In this document: piece after piece, positions 1-7,604 of the stretch | Layout: each line of letters starts with the position of its first letter | How positions within the stretch are numbered: position 1 is the stretch's first letter | Origin: JAKALX01 sp964508715 | GTDB taxonomy: Bacteria; Chloroflexota; Dehalococcoidia; Tepidiformales; Tepidiformaceae | NCBI GenBank assembly: GCA_964508715.1 | Contig: CAZDUX010000001.1 | Span: forward strand, 124,001-188,000 | Direction of reading: 5' to 3' | Length of the DNA stretch: 64,000 bases | Translations under genes and position numbers: made by a program | The notes under the pieces: generated by a model | What the model was told of the DNA's origin: nothing | What the model saw: only the letters and a program-made list of their open reading frames with translations | The model's database searches: none

Positions 1-618
1 GCCGGGATCGTGTTCGCAACATCACCCAACAACCCCACCGGGAACTGCCTTACGAACGATGAGGTTGAGGCGCTGTGTCAGCTCGACGCGCTTATCGTCG
101 TCGATGAGGCATACGTTGAGTTCGGCGGGACCAGCCTGGTTCCGTCTATTGCCCGGCATCCGAACCTCATCATCCTTCGTACCTTCAGCAAGTGGGCCGG
201 GCTCGCCGGTCTCCGCGTGGGCTACGCGATAGCTGACACCGAACTGGCCGGGCTCATGATGGCCATCAAGCAGCCCTACAACGTCAACATCGCGGCCGAT
301 CTCGCGGCCCGGGCAGCCATTGAGCATCGAGCAGCTATCTTCGAGACCGTTCGCTGTATTACCGCTGAGCGCGATCGAATGAGTCAGCTTGCTGCAGCTT
401 TCGGCTGGCTGCGACCGCTCCCCTCGGAGTCGAACTTCGTCCTGTTCGAAGTGAGCGGCCGGAGTGCGCGCGATGTTGCTGCGTCCCTGCGCAGGCGCGG
501 GGTGCTCGTCCGCTACTATGAGCGCCCCGACCTCGAAAACTACATCCGGATCAGTGCCGGGCGGCCCGAGGACACCGACCGCCTGATAGAGGCCCTGAAA
601 GAAGTGGAGAACGAATGA
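1..618 (+). CDS. hisC: Histidinol-phosphate aminotransferase, C-terminal part (5' end outside window)
   Basis: Class I/II PLP aminotransferase that converts imidazole-acetol phosphate and glutamate to histidinol phosphate in histidine synthesis. The reading frame is open from base 1, so the N-terminus lies upstream of the window. Visible motifs are SPNNPTGN (substrate and cofactor binding), VDEAYVEF (the Asp contacting the pyridine nitrogen and the Tyr) and TFSKWAGLAGLRVGY, whose Lys is the Schiff-base residue. The C-terminal small domain ends with a typical YIRISAGRPED segment. The stop overlaps the hisB start by 4 bp (ATGA), so the two are translationally coupled, and this supports hisC over other class I/II aminotransferases. 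About 205 residues are present of a usual ~350. Confidence 0.93.
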   Translation, partial: AGIVFATSPNNPTGNCLTNDEVEALCQLDALIVVDEAYVEFGGTSLVPSIARHPNLIILRTFSKWAGLAGLRVGYAIADTELAGLMMAIKQPYNVNIAADLAARAAIEHRAAIFETVRCITAERDRMSQLAAAFGWLRPLPSESNFVLFEVSGRSARDVAASLRRRGVLVRYYERPDLENYIRISAGRPEDTDRLIEALKEVENE

Positions 619-1208
619 GCCCCCGCAAGGCCACCATCGCACGGCGTACGAACGAGACGAAGATCGATGTCAGGTTAGATCTCGACGGAACCGGCAAGTA
701 TGACATCCACACCGGCGTGGGCTTCTTCGACCACATGCTCAGCCACATCTCCAAGCACGGCGTCTTCGACCTCGACGTTCAGGCCGACGGTGACCTTTGG
801 ATCGACCAGCACCACACCGTCGAAGACTGCGGAATCGCGATCGGCGAAGCCTTCGCGGAAGCGTTGGGCGACAAGGCGGGTATCGTGCGCGCCGGCTCGG
901 CCTACATGCCGCTCGATGAGACGCTTGCCTTTGCTGCAGTTGATCTGAGCGGCCGTCCCTACGCTGTTCTCGACTTGCAACTGTACGGGCGCGACCTCGG
1001 CGGGATGCCGCCAGATCTCATGAACCACTTCCTCGAGTCTTTCGCCTTCGCTGCAAAGGCGAATATCCACGTCAGAGTGCTCGCCGGTGTCAATGACCAC
1101 CACAAGACAGAGGCTGCCTTCAAGGCCCTGGCGCGGGCACTTGATGCTGCATGCCGCGTCGATCCGCGGCGCGGCAGTGATATTCCCAGTACCAAGGGCA
1201 GGATTTAG
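615..1208 (+). CDS. hisB: Imidazoleglycerol-phosphate dehydratase
   Basis: Cytoplasmic Mn-dependent enzyme of histidine synthesis (imidazole glycerol phosphate to imidazole acetol phosphate). The 197-residue monofunctional form matches the usual bacterial length. Both His-rich signatures are present: FFDHMLSHISKHG with DQHHTVEDCGI in the first repeat, and NDHHKTEAAFKALARAL in the second. The C-terminal SDIPSTKG motif is also intact. There is no histidinol-phosphatase fusion. The ATG lies inside the hisC stop. It is the last recognisable his gene here; the next gene starts 35 bp later and is unrelated, so the operon may end at 1208 or be read through. Confidence 0.96.
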   Translation: MSPRKATIARRTNETKIDVRLDLDGTGKYDIHTGVGFFDHMLSHISKHGVFDLDVQADGDLWIDQHHTVEDCGIAIGEAFAEALGDKAGIVRAGSAYMPLDETLAFAAVDLSGRPYAVLDLQLYGRDLGGMPPDLMNHFLESFAFAAKANIHVRVLAGVNDHHKTEAAFKALARALDAACRVDPRRGSDIPSTKGRI

Positions 1209-1243
1209 CACGAAAAGCCGCGAAATCCCCGTTTGACACTCCA

Positions 1244-2287
1244 ATGGACGGGCGACACGATCCGCCAACTGTGGAAGCTGCAATCGCCAGGTACCTTCAA
1301 CCGCGCATCCCAGGCGCGAAGACCGTCACGGTCACCAACCTCTTTCGCATTCCCGGCGGAGCATCGCGCGAGACGTGGATGTTCGATGCCTCGTGGGAGC
1401 ACGAAGGCGGTGCCGGTGCCGCGCATTTCGTCCTCCGGAAGGATCCGGTCGCGAGCCTCGTTGAGTCGGATCGTGAGACCGAGTACGCGTTCTATAGCGC
1501 ATTCGAAGCAAGCCCGGTCCCTGTGCCGAAGATGCGCTGGCTCGAACAGGATGAGAGCCATCTTGGCGGGGCGTTCTTCATCATGGAACGCATCCTCGAT
1601 GTCGACTCGAATACACGCCGCATCCTCGAACCCGACTATGCCGAGGCGAAGCCAAAGCTCGCCCGTGAGATGTACCAGATCCTCGCTGCCATCCACGATT
1701 TCGACTGGCAGCACACGGAGATCGCCCGCCTGGCCGGGCAGCCCACCGTTGAGAACAGCTGGCGGCGTGAACTCGACTACTGGGAAGACATGATCAACAG
1801 GAATGAGATCCGCCCACAACCGATCGCGCGTGCTGCGATCCGCTGGCTCCGCAACAACCCCCCGCCACCTGCCCGGTGCATCAGCGTTATCCATGGTGAT
1901 TACCGCGTTGGCAACTTCCTTTACACGAAGGACGGGATCAAAGGGATTGTTGACTGGGAGATGGCCCACCTCGGCGATCCGCTTGAAGACCTTGCATGGT
2001 CGTTCATGGAACTCTGGCGCTGGGGTGGCACCGGCCTCATGGGCGGTATCATCACCCGCGAAGACGCCATCAAGGCGTACGAGGAGAGCAGCGGTTACGA
2101 AGTTGACCGCGATGCACTCAACTGGTGGGAGGTGTTTAGCGGTGTGAAAGGCCAGGGTATCTGGCTCACTGGCGCCAGGTCGTTTGATACAGGCGGCACA
2201 CAGGAGATGATCATCGCGTATACCTCCTGGGGCCTCATCAACCGCCAGGATGAGATCATCCTGCGCACGCTCGGGAGGGAGCCATGA
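1244..2287 (+). CDS. Phosphotransferase family protein (APH/choline kinase fold)
   Basis: A 347-residue member of the aminoglycoside phosphotransferase/choline kinase superfamily, of the kind related to the kinase-like domain of mammalian ACAD10/11. The catalytic loop VIHGDYRVGNFLY carries the catalytic Asp and Asn, and IVDWEMAHLGDPLEDLAW carries the Mg-binding Asp. The N-lobe has FRIPGGASRETWMFD and a VLRKDP Lys strand. The physiological substrate is unknown. In the family such genes often sit beside acyl-CoA dehydrogenases, and hydroxyacyl substrates have been proposed for some; here there is none adjacent. The stop overlaps the next gene by 4 bp, so this gene and the small gene that follows form a coupled pair. 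Confidence 0.85.
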   Translation: MDGRHDPPTVEAAIARYLQPRIPGAKTVTVTNLFRIPGGASRETWMFDASWEHEGGAGAAHFVLRKDPVASLVESDRETEYAFYSAFEASPVPVPKMRWLEQDESHLGGAFFIMERILDVDSNTRRILEPDYAEAKPKLAREMYQILAAIHDFDWQHTEIARLAGQPTVENSWRRELDYWEDMINRNEIRPQPIARAAIRWLRNNPPPPARCISVIHGDYRVGNFLYTKDGIKGIVDWEMAHLGDPLEDLAWSFMELWRWGGTGLMGGIITREDAIKAYEESSGYEVDRDALNWWEVFSGVKGQGIWLTGARSFDTGGTQEMIIAYTSWGLINRQDEIILRTLGREP

Positions 2288-2733
2288 CCCCGGATGTACC
2301 GAAGGTTCTGAATGCACTCATCGGCTCGCTCGCGATGGGCGTTGGTCCGGAGGTGCAGACCCCGTTTGCACAGCAGACCGTCGGGCTTGGTGCGGCACTC
2401 CTCTTCTTCCTCGCGCAGGACTTCGACCGTGCGGCGTCGCGGCTGGTGGAGGAAAACGCTGCCATGCTCGAACTCCTCAGCCGCGCGCGTGTCGTCCTTT
2501 CCGACCCGGTGCTCCAGGATCGGATCGTCGAACTCGAGAAACGGACACCCGGCAGCGACCTGCATGTTAGTGCCCTGCAGCGTGAAAATGATGACCTGAA
2601 GCGGGCGCTCATCGACGTGCATGCCGCGGTCGAAACACTCCCTGGCGACGAAGCAGCTACACTGAACCAGGCGATATGGGACGAACTACGGGATTCGACG
2701 AAACGGCGCCACATCGAGAACATGCTCGGATGA
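2284..2733 (+). CDS. Small conserved-looking partner of the phosphotransferase (possibly DUF6285)
   Basis: A 149-residue soluble, mostly alpha-helical protein of unknown function. There is no signal peptide or membrane span. The N-terminal half has an Ala/Leu-rich helix pair (about residues 25-60) and the C-terminal half has a charged helix that may form a coiled coil. It overlaps the phosphotransferase stop and its own stop overlaps the NUDIX start, so it is translated as part of a three-gene unit. From memory, small DUF6285-type proteins occur next to this class of phosphotransferase, and size and position fit, but I cannot confirm the family from sequence alone. A binding or regulatory role toward the kinase-like protein is plausible but only inferred. 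Confidence 0.75.
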   Translation: MTPDVPKVLNALIGSLAMGVGPEVQTPFAQQTVGLGAALLFFLAQDFDRAASRLVEENAAMLELLSRARVVLSDPVLQDRIVELEKRTPGSDLHVSALQRENDDLKRALIDVHAAVETLPGDEAATLNQAIWDELRDSTKRRHIENMLG

Positions 2734-3335
2734 GAGACCTGATCCGCGAGGCGGTGGAGCGGTATGCGCCGCAGCCACTCGATGCCGACCCCGCCCTCGC
2801 CAGTGCTGCTGTGCTCCTGCTGATGTACGAACGCCAGGACGAGCCATACGTGGTGTTCCAGAAGCGGACTGAACACGTGCGCGACCACAAGGGCCAGATT
2901 AGCTTCCCCGGCGGGGCAGCCGACCCGGGCGACACCAGCCTCCTTTTCACGGCCCTCCGTGAGACACGTGAGGAGATCGGTGTCGCTCCCGAGGATGTCA
3001 GCGTGTTCGGGCAACTCGACCCGATGGTTACCATCTCGAACTTCCGCGTCACGCCTTACGTCGGCTGGCTCTCGCGTTACCCCTATGATTGGCACTTCAG
3101 CGACGAGGAAGTCGCCTACCTGCTCGAGGTCCCGCTTCATCACCTCCTCAATCCGGCGTCGCACATTCCCGATCGGCGGACCATCAACGGGAGGACCTAT
3201 GTATTCCCTTCGTTTGAGTGGAAGGGCGACCTCATCTGGGGGGCGACCGCGCGGATGCTGTCGAACTTCCTCGATATCTGCGCAACCGTTCCGGGGCTGG
3301 GTGGCGCGCCCGCGCCCGCGCCATTTGAGATCTGA
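2730..3335 (+). CDS. NUDIX hydrolase, CoA pyrophosphatase type
   Basis: A 201-residue NUDIX protein predicted to hydrolyse the pyrophosphate bond of CoA or acyl-CoA derivatives. The CoA-specific signature precedes the NUDIX box: QKRTEHVRDHKGQISFPGG matches the pattern (L/V)xxKRSx3Rx3Gx3FPGG. The box continues as DPGDTSLLFTALRETREEIG with the metal-binding REtxEE glutamates. A start at 2730 is chosen because this ATG overlaps the stop of the upstream gene (ATGA); an upstream in-frame ATG at 2676 would overlap that gene by 58 bp and adds no domain. Its stop overlaps the next start (TGATG). Confidence 0.88.
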   Translation: MRDLIREAVERYAPQPLDADPALASAAVLLLMYERQDEPYVVFQKRTEHVRDHKGQISFPGGAADPGDTSLLFTALRETREEIGVAPEDVSVFGQLDPMVTISNFRVTPYVGWLSRYPYDWHFSDEEVAYLLEVPLHHLLNPASHIPDRRTINGRTYVFPSFEWKGDLIWGATARMLSNFLDICATVPGLGGAPAPAPFEI

Positions 3336-3658
3336 TGGATGTCTGCGTCCTCTCCAACGACCTGATGTTCTATTCCGCGGTCGAGGGCGTGGCCGGAGCC
3401 ATGGGGCACTCAGCGCGCCAGGTTGAGGCGATCGACGAGATTGGCACACCCGCCCTGCTGATCGTCGACCTCGGGTCGGCCGAACTGGATGTGGCGGCAA
3501 TTGCCACCGTCTTTGACCCGATGAGGACGGCGGTCTTTGCACCCCACGTGAAGGTCGAAGCGTTCACCGGTTCGCGTGCTGCCGGGATCGCCCACGTTCA
3601 CCGCCGCGGTGCGTTGGCGGCTGAACTTCCGCGCCTCCTGGCCGAGTACGCCTCCTGA
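3335..3658 (+). CDS. Hypothetical protein, receiver-domain-like remnant
   Basis: A 107-residue protein with the alternating strand/helix pattern of a response-regulator receiver domain. There is an N-terminal hydrophobic strand (DVCVLSND), a central strand ending in LLIVDLGSAE whose Asp sits where the phospho-acceptor would be, and a late AVFAPHVKVEAFTGSRAAG segment resembling the switch strand and the K-containing region. The acidic pair normally at the end of strand 1 is reduced to one Asp, so phosphorylation is doubtful. No output domain is attached. It overlaps the NUDIX stop by one base, so it is co-translated. Function is not known; the receiver assignment is a structural guess. Confidence 0.65.
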   Translation: MDVCVLSNDLMFYSAVEGVAGAMGHSARQVEAIDEIGTPALLIVDLGSAELDVAAIATVFDPMRTAVFAPHVKVEAFTGSRAAGIAHVHRRGALAAELPRLLAEYAS

Positions 3659-3727
3659 GCAGCGCGTCTCTGAGAGGGCGCCCATGTACCATGTTGGCTG
3701 CCATCTGCGGGCAATGGGAGGCCGGAA

Positions 3728-5266
3728 GTGACTGAATCGCGAACGCTTGGATCATTGCTGGCCGAGATTCCCGGTGCGGAGCTGGTCTCTGGCGATTCGA
3801 CGCTTACGGTCTCCGGCGTCGAGCACGACTCACGGCGCGTTGGCTCCGGTTCGCTGTTCATGGCCATTCCTGGCTTCAACGTAGATGGCCATGCCTACCT
3901 GCACCAGGCGGCTTCACGTGGCGCTGCGGCACTCATCGTCCAGCGCGACAGGGGCGATGCATGGCGCTCATTGCCCGTGGGCACCGCTGTTGTCGCAGTC
4001 GATGACACGCGGCTGGCCATGGCAAAGGCGGCAGCCTGGTTCTATGGCCACCCCGGCCGCGAACTCGTAGTCGTTGGCATCACGGGGACTGATGGCAAGA
4101 CGACGACCTCGCACCTGCTGAGCAGCATCTTCGAGGCCGCGGGTGTACCCTCGGGCCGCCTTGGAACGGTCGATGTCTGGATGCCGGGTGAAACCGGCCG
4201 GGTGACTGACCGGATGACCACCCCCGAGGCGCCGGAAGTCCAGCGGCTATTGCGCCGAATGGTCGAAGCTGGTTGCACCTTCGCGATTGTGGAGTCCACC
4301 AGCCATGGGCTGGCGCTGCACCGCCTCGATGGGGTCGAATACGATATTGCCGCCTTCACCAACATCACCGGCGATCACCTCGACTTCCACAAGACCTTCG
4401 AAGCCTACCGTGAGGCCAAGGGAATGCTTTTCGCGGCGCTTCAGACGTCGGCGGGCAAAGGGGTGCCAAAAGTCGCAATAGCCAACGCCGATGACCCATC
4501 GGCGAACTACATGCTCTCCCAGGCGCCGCGTGCTGAGCGCATTCAGTACGGGCTCGATTCGCGCGATGCCGAGGTGGTGGCAAGAAACGTCATTCTTCGT
4601 TCCGACGGCACTGACTTCCGTCTCGTGTCACCCAGGGGCCACGCCGAAGTGTCGCTGCCGCTCCCCGCGCTCTTCAACGTGCTCAACGCCCTGGCAGCAG
4701 CTTCCTGTGGGCTCGCCGCAGGTATCGACGTTGGAACCATTGCGCGCGGTCTTTCGCAGGCCCCGGGCGTGCCGGGTCGAATGGAACGGATCATCGCGGG
4801 CCAGCCGTTCGATGTGATAGTTGATTACGCACACACGGGTGATGCGGTTCGCAAGGTACTGGAGGTACTGCGTGAGGTTTGCACCGGGCGGCTGATAATC
4901 GTCGTTGGCGCCGCGGGCGAACGGGATCCAGGACGCAGATTCGGTGTGGGACGTGCCGCTGCGGCTGGCGCCGATTTTGCCGTCTTCACGAGCGAAGACC
5001 CGCGTAGCGAGGACCCGCAGGCGATCGTCGCCGAGATTGGCAGGCACGCGGAGAGTGCCGGACGGACACGTGGCGAGGACTTCATCGAAATCGAAGACCG
5101 GCGGGAAGCCATCGCGGAGGCATTCACGCGGGCAAAGGCCGGTGACATCGTTGTGATTGCTGGCAAGGGCCACGAGAAGTCGATGGTGTACGGGACGCAA
5201 TCAGTCCCCTGGGACGATCGCGAGGTCGCGCGGGAAGAACTCGGCCGCCTTGGCTTCCGAAGCTAA
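3728..5266 (+). CDS. murE: UDP-N-acetylmuramoyl-tripeptide synthetase
   Basis: Cytoplasmic Mur ligase adding the third amino acid to UDP-MurNAc-L-Ala-D-Glu in peptidoglycan synthesis. At 512 residues it is of normal length. The order is an N-terminal UDP-binding domain (SGVEHDSRRVGSGSLFMAIPG), a P-loop GITGTDGKTTT near residue 118, the conserved ESTSHGLALHR, and a C-terminal domain with DYAHTGDAVRKVLEVL and GKGHEK. The specificity loop reads TSEDPRSEDP where E. coli (meso-DAP) has DNPR, so the Arg is kept but the Asn is Asp. GTG start at 3728, 6 nt after a good GGGAGG site. The third residue (DAP, Lys or Orn) cannot be decided from this. Confidence 0.93.
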   Translation: MTESRTLGSLLAEIPGAELVSGDSTLTVSGVEHDSRRVGSGSLFMAIPGFNVDGHAYLHQAASRGAAALIVQRDRGDAWRSLPVGTAVVAVDDTRLAMAKAAAWFYGHPGRELVVVGITGTDGKTTTSHLLSSIFEAAGVPSGRLGTVDVWMPGETGRVTDRMTTPEAPEVQRLLRRMVEAGCTFAIVESTSHGLALHRLDGVEYDIAAFTNITGDHLDFHKTFEAYREAKGMLFAALQTSAGKGVPKVAIANADDPSANYMLSQAPRAERIQYGLDSRDAEVVARNVILRSDGTDFRLVSPRGHAEVSLPLPALFNVLNALAAASCGLAAGIDVGTIARGLSQAPGVPGRMERIIAGQPFDVIVDYAHTGDAVRKVLEVLREVCTGRLIIVVGAAGERDPGRRFGVGRAAAAGADFAVFTSEDPRSEDPQAIVAEIGRHAESAGRTRGEDFIEIEDRREAIAEAFTRAKAGDIVVIAGKGHEKSMVYGTQSVPWDDREVAREELGRLGFRS

Positions 5267-5285
5267 CCCGCACTTTCCGGGCTTT

Positions 5286-5315
5286 TTGGCCGCTTACCTG
5301 GGGGCTCCGTATACT
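5286..5315 (+). promoter_or_regulatory. Sigma70-type promoter for the cyclophilin gene
   Basis: TTGGCC at 5286-5291 and TATACT at 5310-5315 are separated by 18 bp, about 60 bp before the GTG start at 5374, which has its own GAGG site at 5363. The upstream murE ends at 5266, so this is an intergenic position. No experimental support; the -10 is near consensus. Confidence 0.6.
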
Positions 5316-5373
5316 GCCATTGCGCGCGCCGCAACGAGGGATGGCGCGGCGTCTTTCCCACCGAGGTTGATAC

Positions 5374-6216
5374 GTGGCCAAGAAAAACCGACGGGAGCAG
5401 CAACACCTGCGCCAGGAATCCGGGCGCAAGCGCTCCTACACCATGGGCGGAAGCAACCAGCGCGAGATCTACAAGCCTGGCTTCCCGATGAACCTGCTCA
5501 CGGACCTTCGCTTCTTCTCTATTATCGGCGTCTTCATCGCGGCGATCATGGTGGTGACGATGGTGCTGACGCGGGGAACCGATAGCAACCAGGCAGCGGA
5601 TCTGCCCGCGACTCCAACGCCGAGCGCCTCAGCATCGGCCGATGCAAGTGCAAGCCCGAGCGCCTCATCCACCCCGGTCGTCAAGCGCTTCGACAAGGCA
5701 GACCAGGTGATCGATGCCACCACGAAGAAGTACACCGCGACCATCAAGACGAACATGGGCGACATTGTTGTGAATCTCGATGCTGCCCAGGCACCGAATA
5801 CGGTGAACAGCTTCGTTTTCCTGGCGCAGAAGAACTTCTTCGACGGCATCACCTTCCACCGCGTGGTGAAGAACTTCGTCATTCAGAGTGGCGACCCGAC
5901 GGGAAATGGCACAGGCGGGCCGGGATACACCACCAAGGACGAACCGAACCAGATCTCTAACAAGCGCGGCACGATCGCGATGGCGAAGACCTCCGGCGCC
6001 AAGGAGTTTGGAAGCCAGTTCTTCATCAACGTGAAGGACAACTCATCGCTCGATTACACCAACCCCGGTGATAAGTTCTACCCCTTCGGCCAGGTGGCGG
6101 ATGACGCCAGCATGAAGGTCGTTGACGCCATCCAGAACGTCCCGACTGATTCCGCCGGTAAGCCAACCACGCCCGTGGTGATCGAGACGGTCACCATCGC
6201 CGAGTCTCCGAAGTAG
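5374..6216 (+). CDS. Membrane-anchored cyclophilin-type peptidyl-prolyl isomerase
   Basis: A 280-residue PPIase expected to act on proteins outside the cytoplasmic membrane. Residues 1-46 are basic and cytoplasmic, residues 47-66 (FFSIIGVFIAAIMVVTMVLT) form one membrane span, and residues ~70-95 are a low-complexity Ala/Ser/Pro/Thr linker. Residues ~112-278 are a cyclophilin domain with NMGDIVVNLDAAQAPNTVNSF, the catalytic FHRVVKNFVIQSGDPTGNG and EFGSQFFINVKD. The FHR Arg and QSGD of the active site are intact. GTG start with GAGG 7 nt upstream; an own promoter lies at 5286. The arrangement (TM anchor, linker, cyclophilin) is common in Chloroflexota and Actinomycetota. Confidence 0.92.
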   Translation: MAKKNRREQQHLRQESGRKRSYTMGGSNQREIYKPGFPMNLLTDLRFFSIIGVFIAAIMVVTMVLTRGTDSNQAADLPATPTPSASASADASASPSASSTPVVKRFDKADQVIDATTKKYTATIKTNMGDIVVNLDAAQAPNTVNSFVFLAQKNFFDGITFHRVVKNFVIQSGDPTGNGTGGPGYTTKDEPNQISNKRGTIAMAKTSGAKEFGSQFFINVKDNSSLDYTNPGDKFYPFGQVADDASMKVVDAIQNVPTDSAGKPTTPVVIETVTIAESPK

Positions 6217-6240
6217 GCATCAACTGGCAAGGATCAGCAG

Positions 6241-6270
6241 GCAGACCGTGGGGTACACCGCATGGTCTGC
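6241..6270. terminator. Hairpin between convergent genes, probable bidirectional terminator
   Basis: GCAGACCGTG (6241-6250) pairs with CATGGTCTGC (6261-6270) as a 10-bp stem with one G-U and a 10-nt loop. It lies in the 80-bp gap between the cyclophilin gene (+) and the small membrane gene (-). The plus side is followed by a weak T-rich stretch (cttgtgttt), so termination efficiency is uncertain. Confidence 0.55.
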
Positions 6271-6296
6271 CCGCTTGTGTTTCCTGGTGCGTGGTG

Positions 6297-6539
6297 TCAG
6301 TCGGCGTCGCTGTGTTCGCCCGCGCTGGCATCAGCCGGACCGATGAGGCCATGCTTCGCCGAGTAACGCTCGACAAGCACGATGAGGCCGAAGAACGGGA
6401 AGAACATCGCCGCCGCAATCAAGCCCCAGGTCCACTCCGGGATGATGAAGAGGAGAATCGCGGCGGCAGCACAGAATGACATGCCGATGATGGAGAAGAT
6501 GCGGCCGGCCAGGACATATGGGGTGACTGGTGTGTTCAT
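6297..6539 (-). CDS. Small two-helix membrane protein
   Basis: An 80-residue protein with two hydrophobic segments (about residues 12-32 and 37-57), a short aromatic turn (PEWTW) between them, and a polar acidic C-terminus ending in EHSDAD. No family recognised. It is convergent with the cyclophilin gene and divergent from the cyclase-family gene. I accept it as real because the hydrophobic pattern is coherent and no competing frame explains the stretch. No clear Shine-Dalgarno is visible ahead of the ATG. Confidence 0.65.
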   Translation of the reverse strand: MNTPVTPYVLAGRIFSIIGMSFCAAAAILLFIIPEWTWGLIAAAMFFPFFGLIVLVERYSAKHGLIGPADASAGEHSDAD

Positions 6540-6587
6540 CGCGGACAGTCCGATCTTGGGGCCTGCCCTCCGGCCAGTCCAGCACGC

Positions 6588-6616
6588 TTGACCTGCCCCG
6601 CACGGGCCGGAAGAAT
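6588..6616 (+). promoter_or_regulatory. Sigma70-type promoter for the cyclase-family gene
   Basis: TTGACC (6588-6593) and AAGAAT (6611-6616) with an exact 17-bp spacer, 28 bp before the ATG at 6645. The only alternative explanation for the stretch is an N-terminal extension of the downstream ORF that has no homology-like content, so the promoter also argues for the later start. Confidence 0.5.
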
Positions 6617-6644
6617 CGCCCCACTACGCCGAGGAGCCACAACC

Positions 6645-7604
6645 ATGCCTCTACCCGAGAAGCTGCCTACATTCGATGAACTCCCGGCTGTGCCCGGGGC
6701 ACCCCCTCAATCTGCCTGGTGGCTCTTCGGACGGGACGACCAGGTCGGGATGTTCAACCTCCAGACGCCGGAACGTATCGCTGATGCCGCACGCCTCGTC
6801 CGCCACGGCAAGATGTTTCCGATGAACTGGGAGCTCGAACTCCCCAATCCGCCACTTTTCAGCCGCGGTGCCGTGCGCCAGACCATCTTCCGGAGGCCGA
6901 CGTCACACGACGATGTGCTCGACAACTTCTACCCCCAGGCAAGTTCGCAATGGGACAGCCTGGTGCACGTCGGACACTCACGGCACGGTCTCTACAACGG
7001 CATTACCTCGGCCGATGTCACCGGCCAACCGGGAACGAAGAACGGCATCGAACACTGGGCACGCCGCGGGATCGCCGGCCGTGCTGTGTTGCTCGATCTG
7101 GGGCGCTACTTCGCCACCATCGGCAGCCCGCTCGACTGTGGGAGCGACCGGCGGGTAACAGTTGCCGAGTTGGAAGCTTGCCGGCAGGCACAGGGTGTTG
7201 AGATCCGCGAGGGGGATGTGCTCCTCCTGCGGTTTGGCTGGCAGGACTGGTACCTCGCTCAGGACTCCGCTACACGCCAGGCGATCTCCAACCGCTCGGC
7301 CCTCCGGGCACCGGGGATTGCCGCCGGCGAGGAGATGGCCCGCTACCTGTGGAACTGCCATGTCGTGGCTATTGGTGCCGACAACCCGGCCCTCGAAGCA
7401 TGGCCACCGACGCCTGAAACCGGGGGCTTCCTCCACGAGTACATCATTGGCCTCTTCGGGATGGGTATCGGTGAACTCTGGGATCTTTCCCGGCTCGCCG
7501 CCGACTGCGCCGATGATGGCGTCTACGAGTGCTTCTTCGTCTCGGCGCCGCTCAACAAGCTCGGTGGAGTGGGTTCGCCACCCAACGCGCTTGCTCTGAA
7601 GTGA
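6645..7604 (+). CDS. Cyclase-family (kynurenine formamidase-like) hydrolase
   Basis: A 319-residue member of the metal-dependent cyclase/kynurenine formamidase-like family. It belongs to the longer subgroup with an N-terminal segment (LPTFDELPAVPGAPPQSAWW) before the metal site. The putative metal region is QWDSLVHVGHSRHGLYNG, where the usual HxGTHxDxPxH motif is replaced by a diverged version. IEHWARRGIAGRAVLLDL and the late VVAIGADNPALEAWP are typical. Start placed at 6645 because GAGGAG lies 8 nt before this ATG, although the frame is open from 6588. The substrate is unknown. The stop overlaps the next start (GTGA), so it is coupled to the flavoprotein gene. Confidence 0.82.
   Translation: MPLPEKLPTFDELPAVPGAPPQSAWWLFGRDDQVGMFNLQTPERIADAARLVRHGKMFPMNWELELPNPPLFSRGAVRQTIFRRPTSHDDVLDNFYPQASSQWDSLVHVGHSRHGLYNGITSADVTGQPGTKNGIEHWARRGIAGRAVLLDLGRYFATIGSPLDCGSDRRVTVAELEACRQAQGVEIREGDVLLLRFGWQDWYLAQDSATRQAISNRSALRAPGIAAGEEMARYLWNCHVVAIGADNPALEAWPPTPETGGFLHEYIIGLFGMGIGELWDLSRLAADCADDGVYECFFVSAPLNKLGGVGSPPNALALK

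Noticed and set aside
1232..1237. TTGACA just before the phosphotransferase start as a promoter -35
   Set aside because: A -10 at 16-18 bp would fall inside the gene, and none with a good match is there.
1205..2317. 370-residue minus-strand ORF antisense to the phosphotransferase gene
   Set aside because: The plus frame has clear kinase motifs; the antisense frame has no domain pattern and is open because of high GC codon bias.
2256..3542. 428-residue minus-strand ORF across the small gene and NUDIX gene
   Set aside because: It crosses three coupled plus-strand genes and reads as Arg/Pro/Ser-rich sequence with no motif.
5267..5287. CCCG/CGGG hairpin plus T5 after murE as a terminator
   Set aside because: The stem is only 4 bp and overlaps the likely -35 of the next promoter, so I did not list it.
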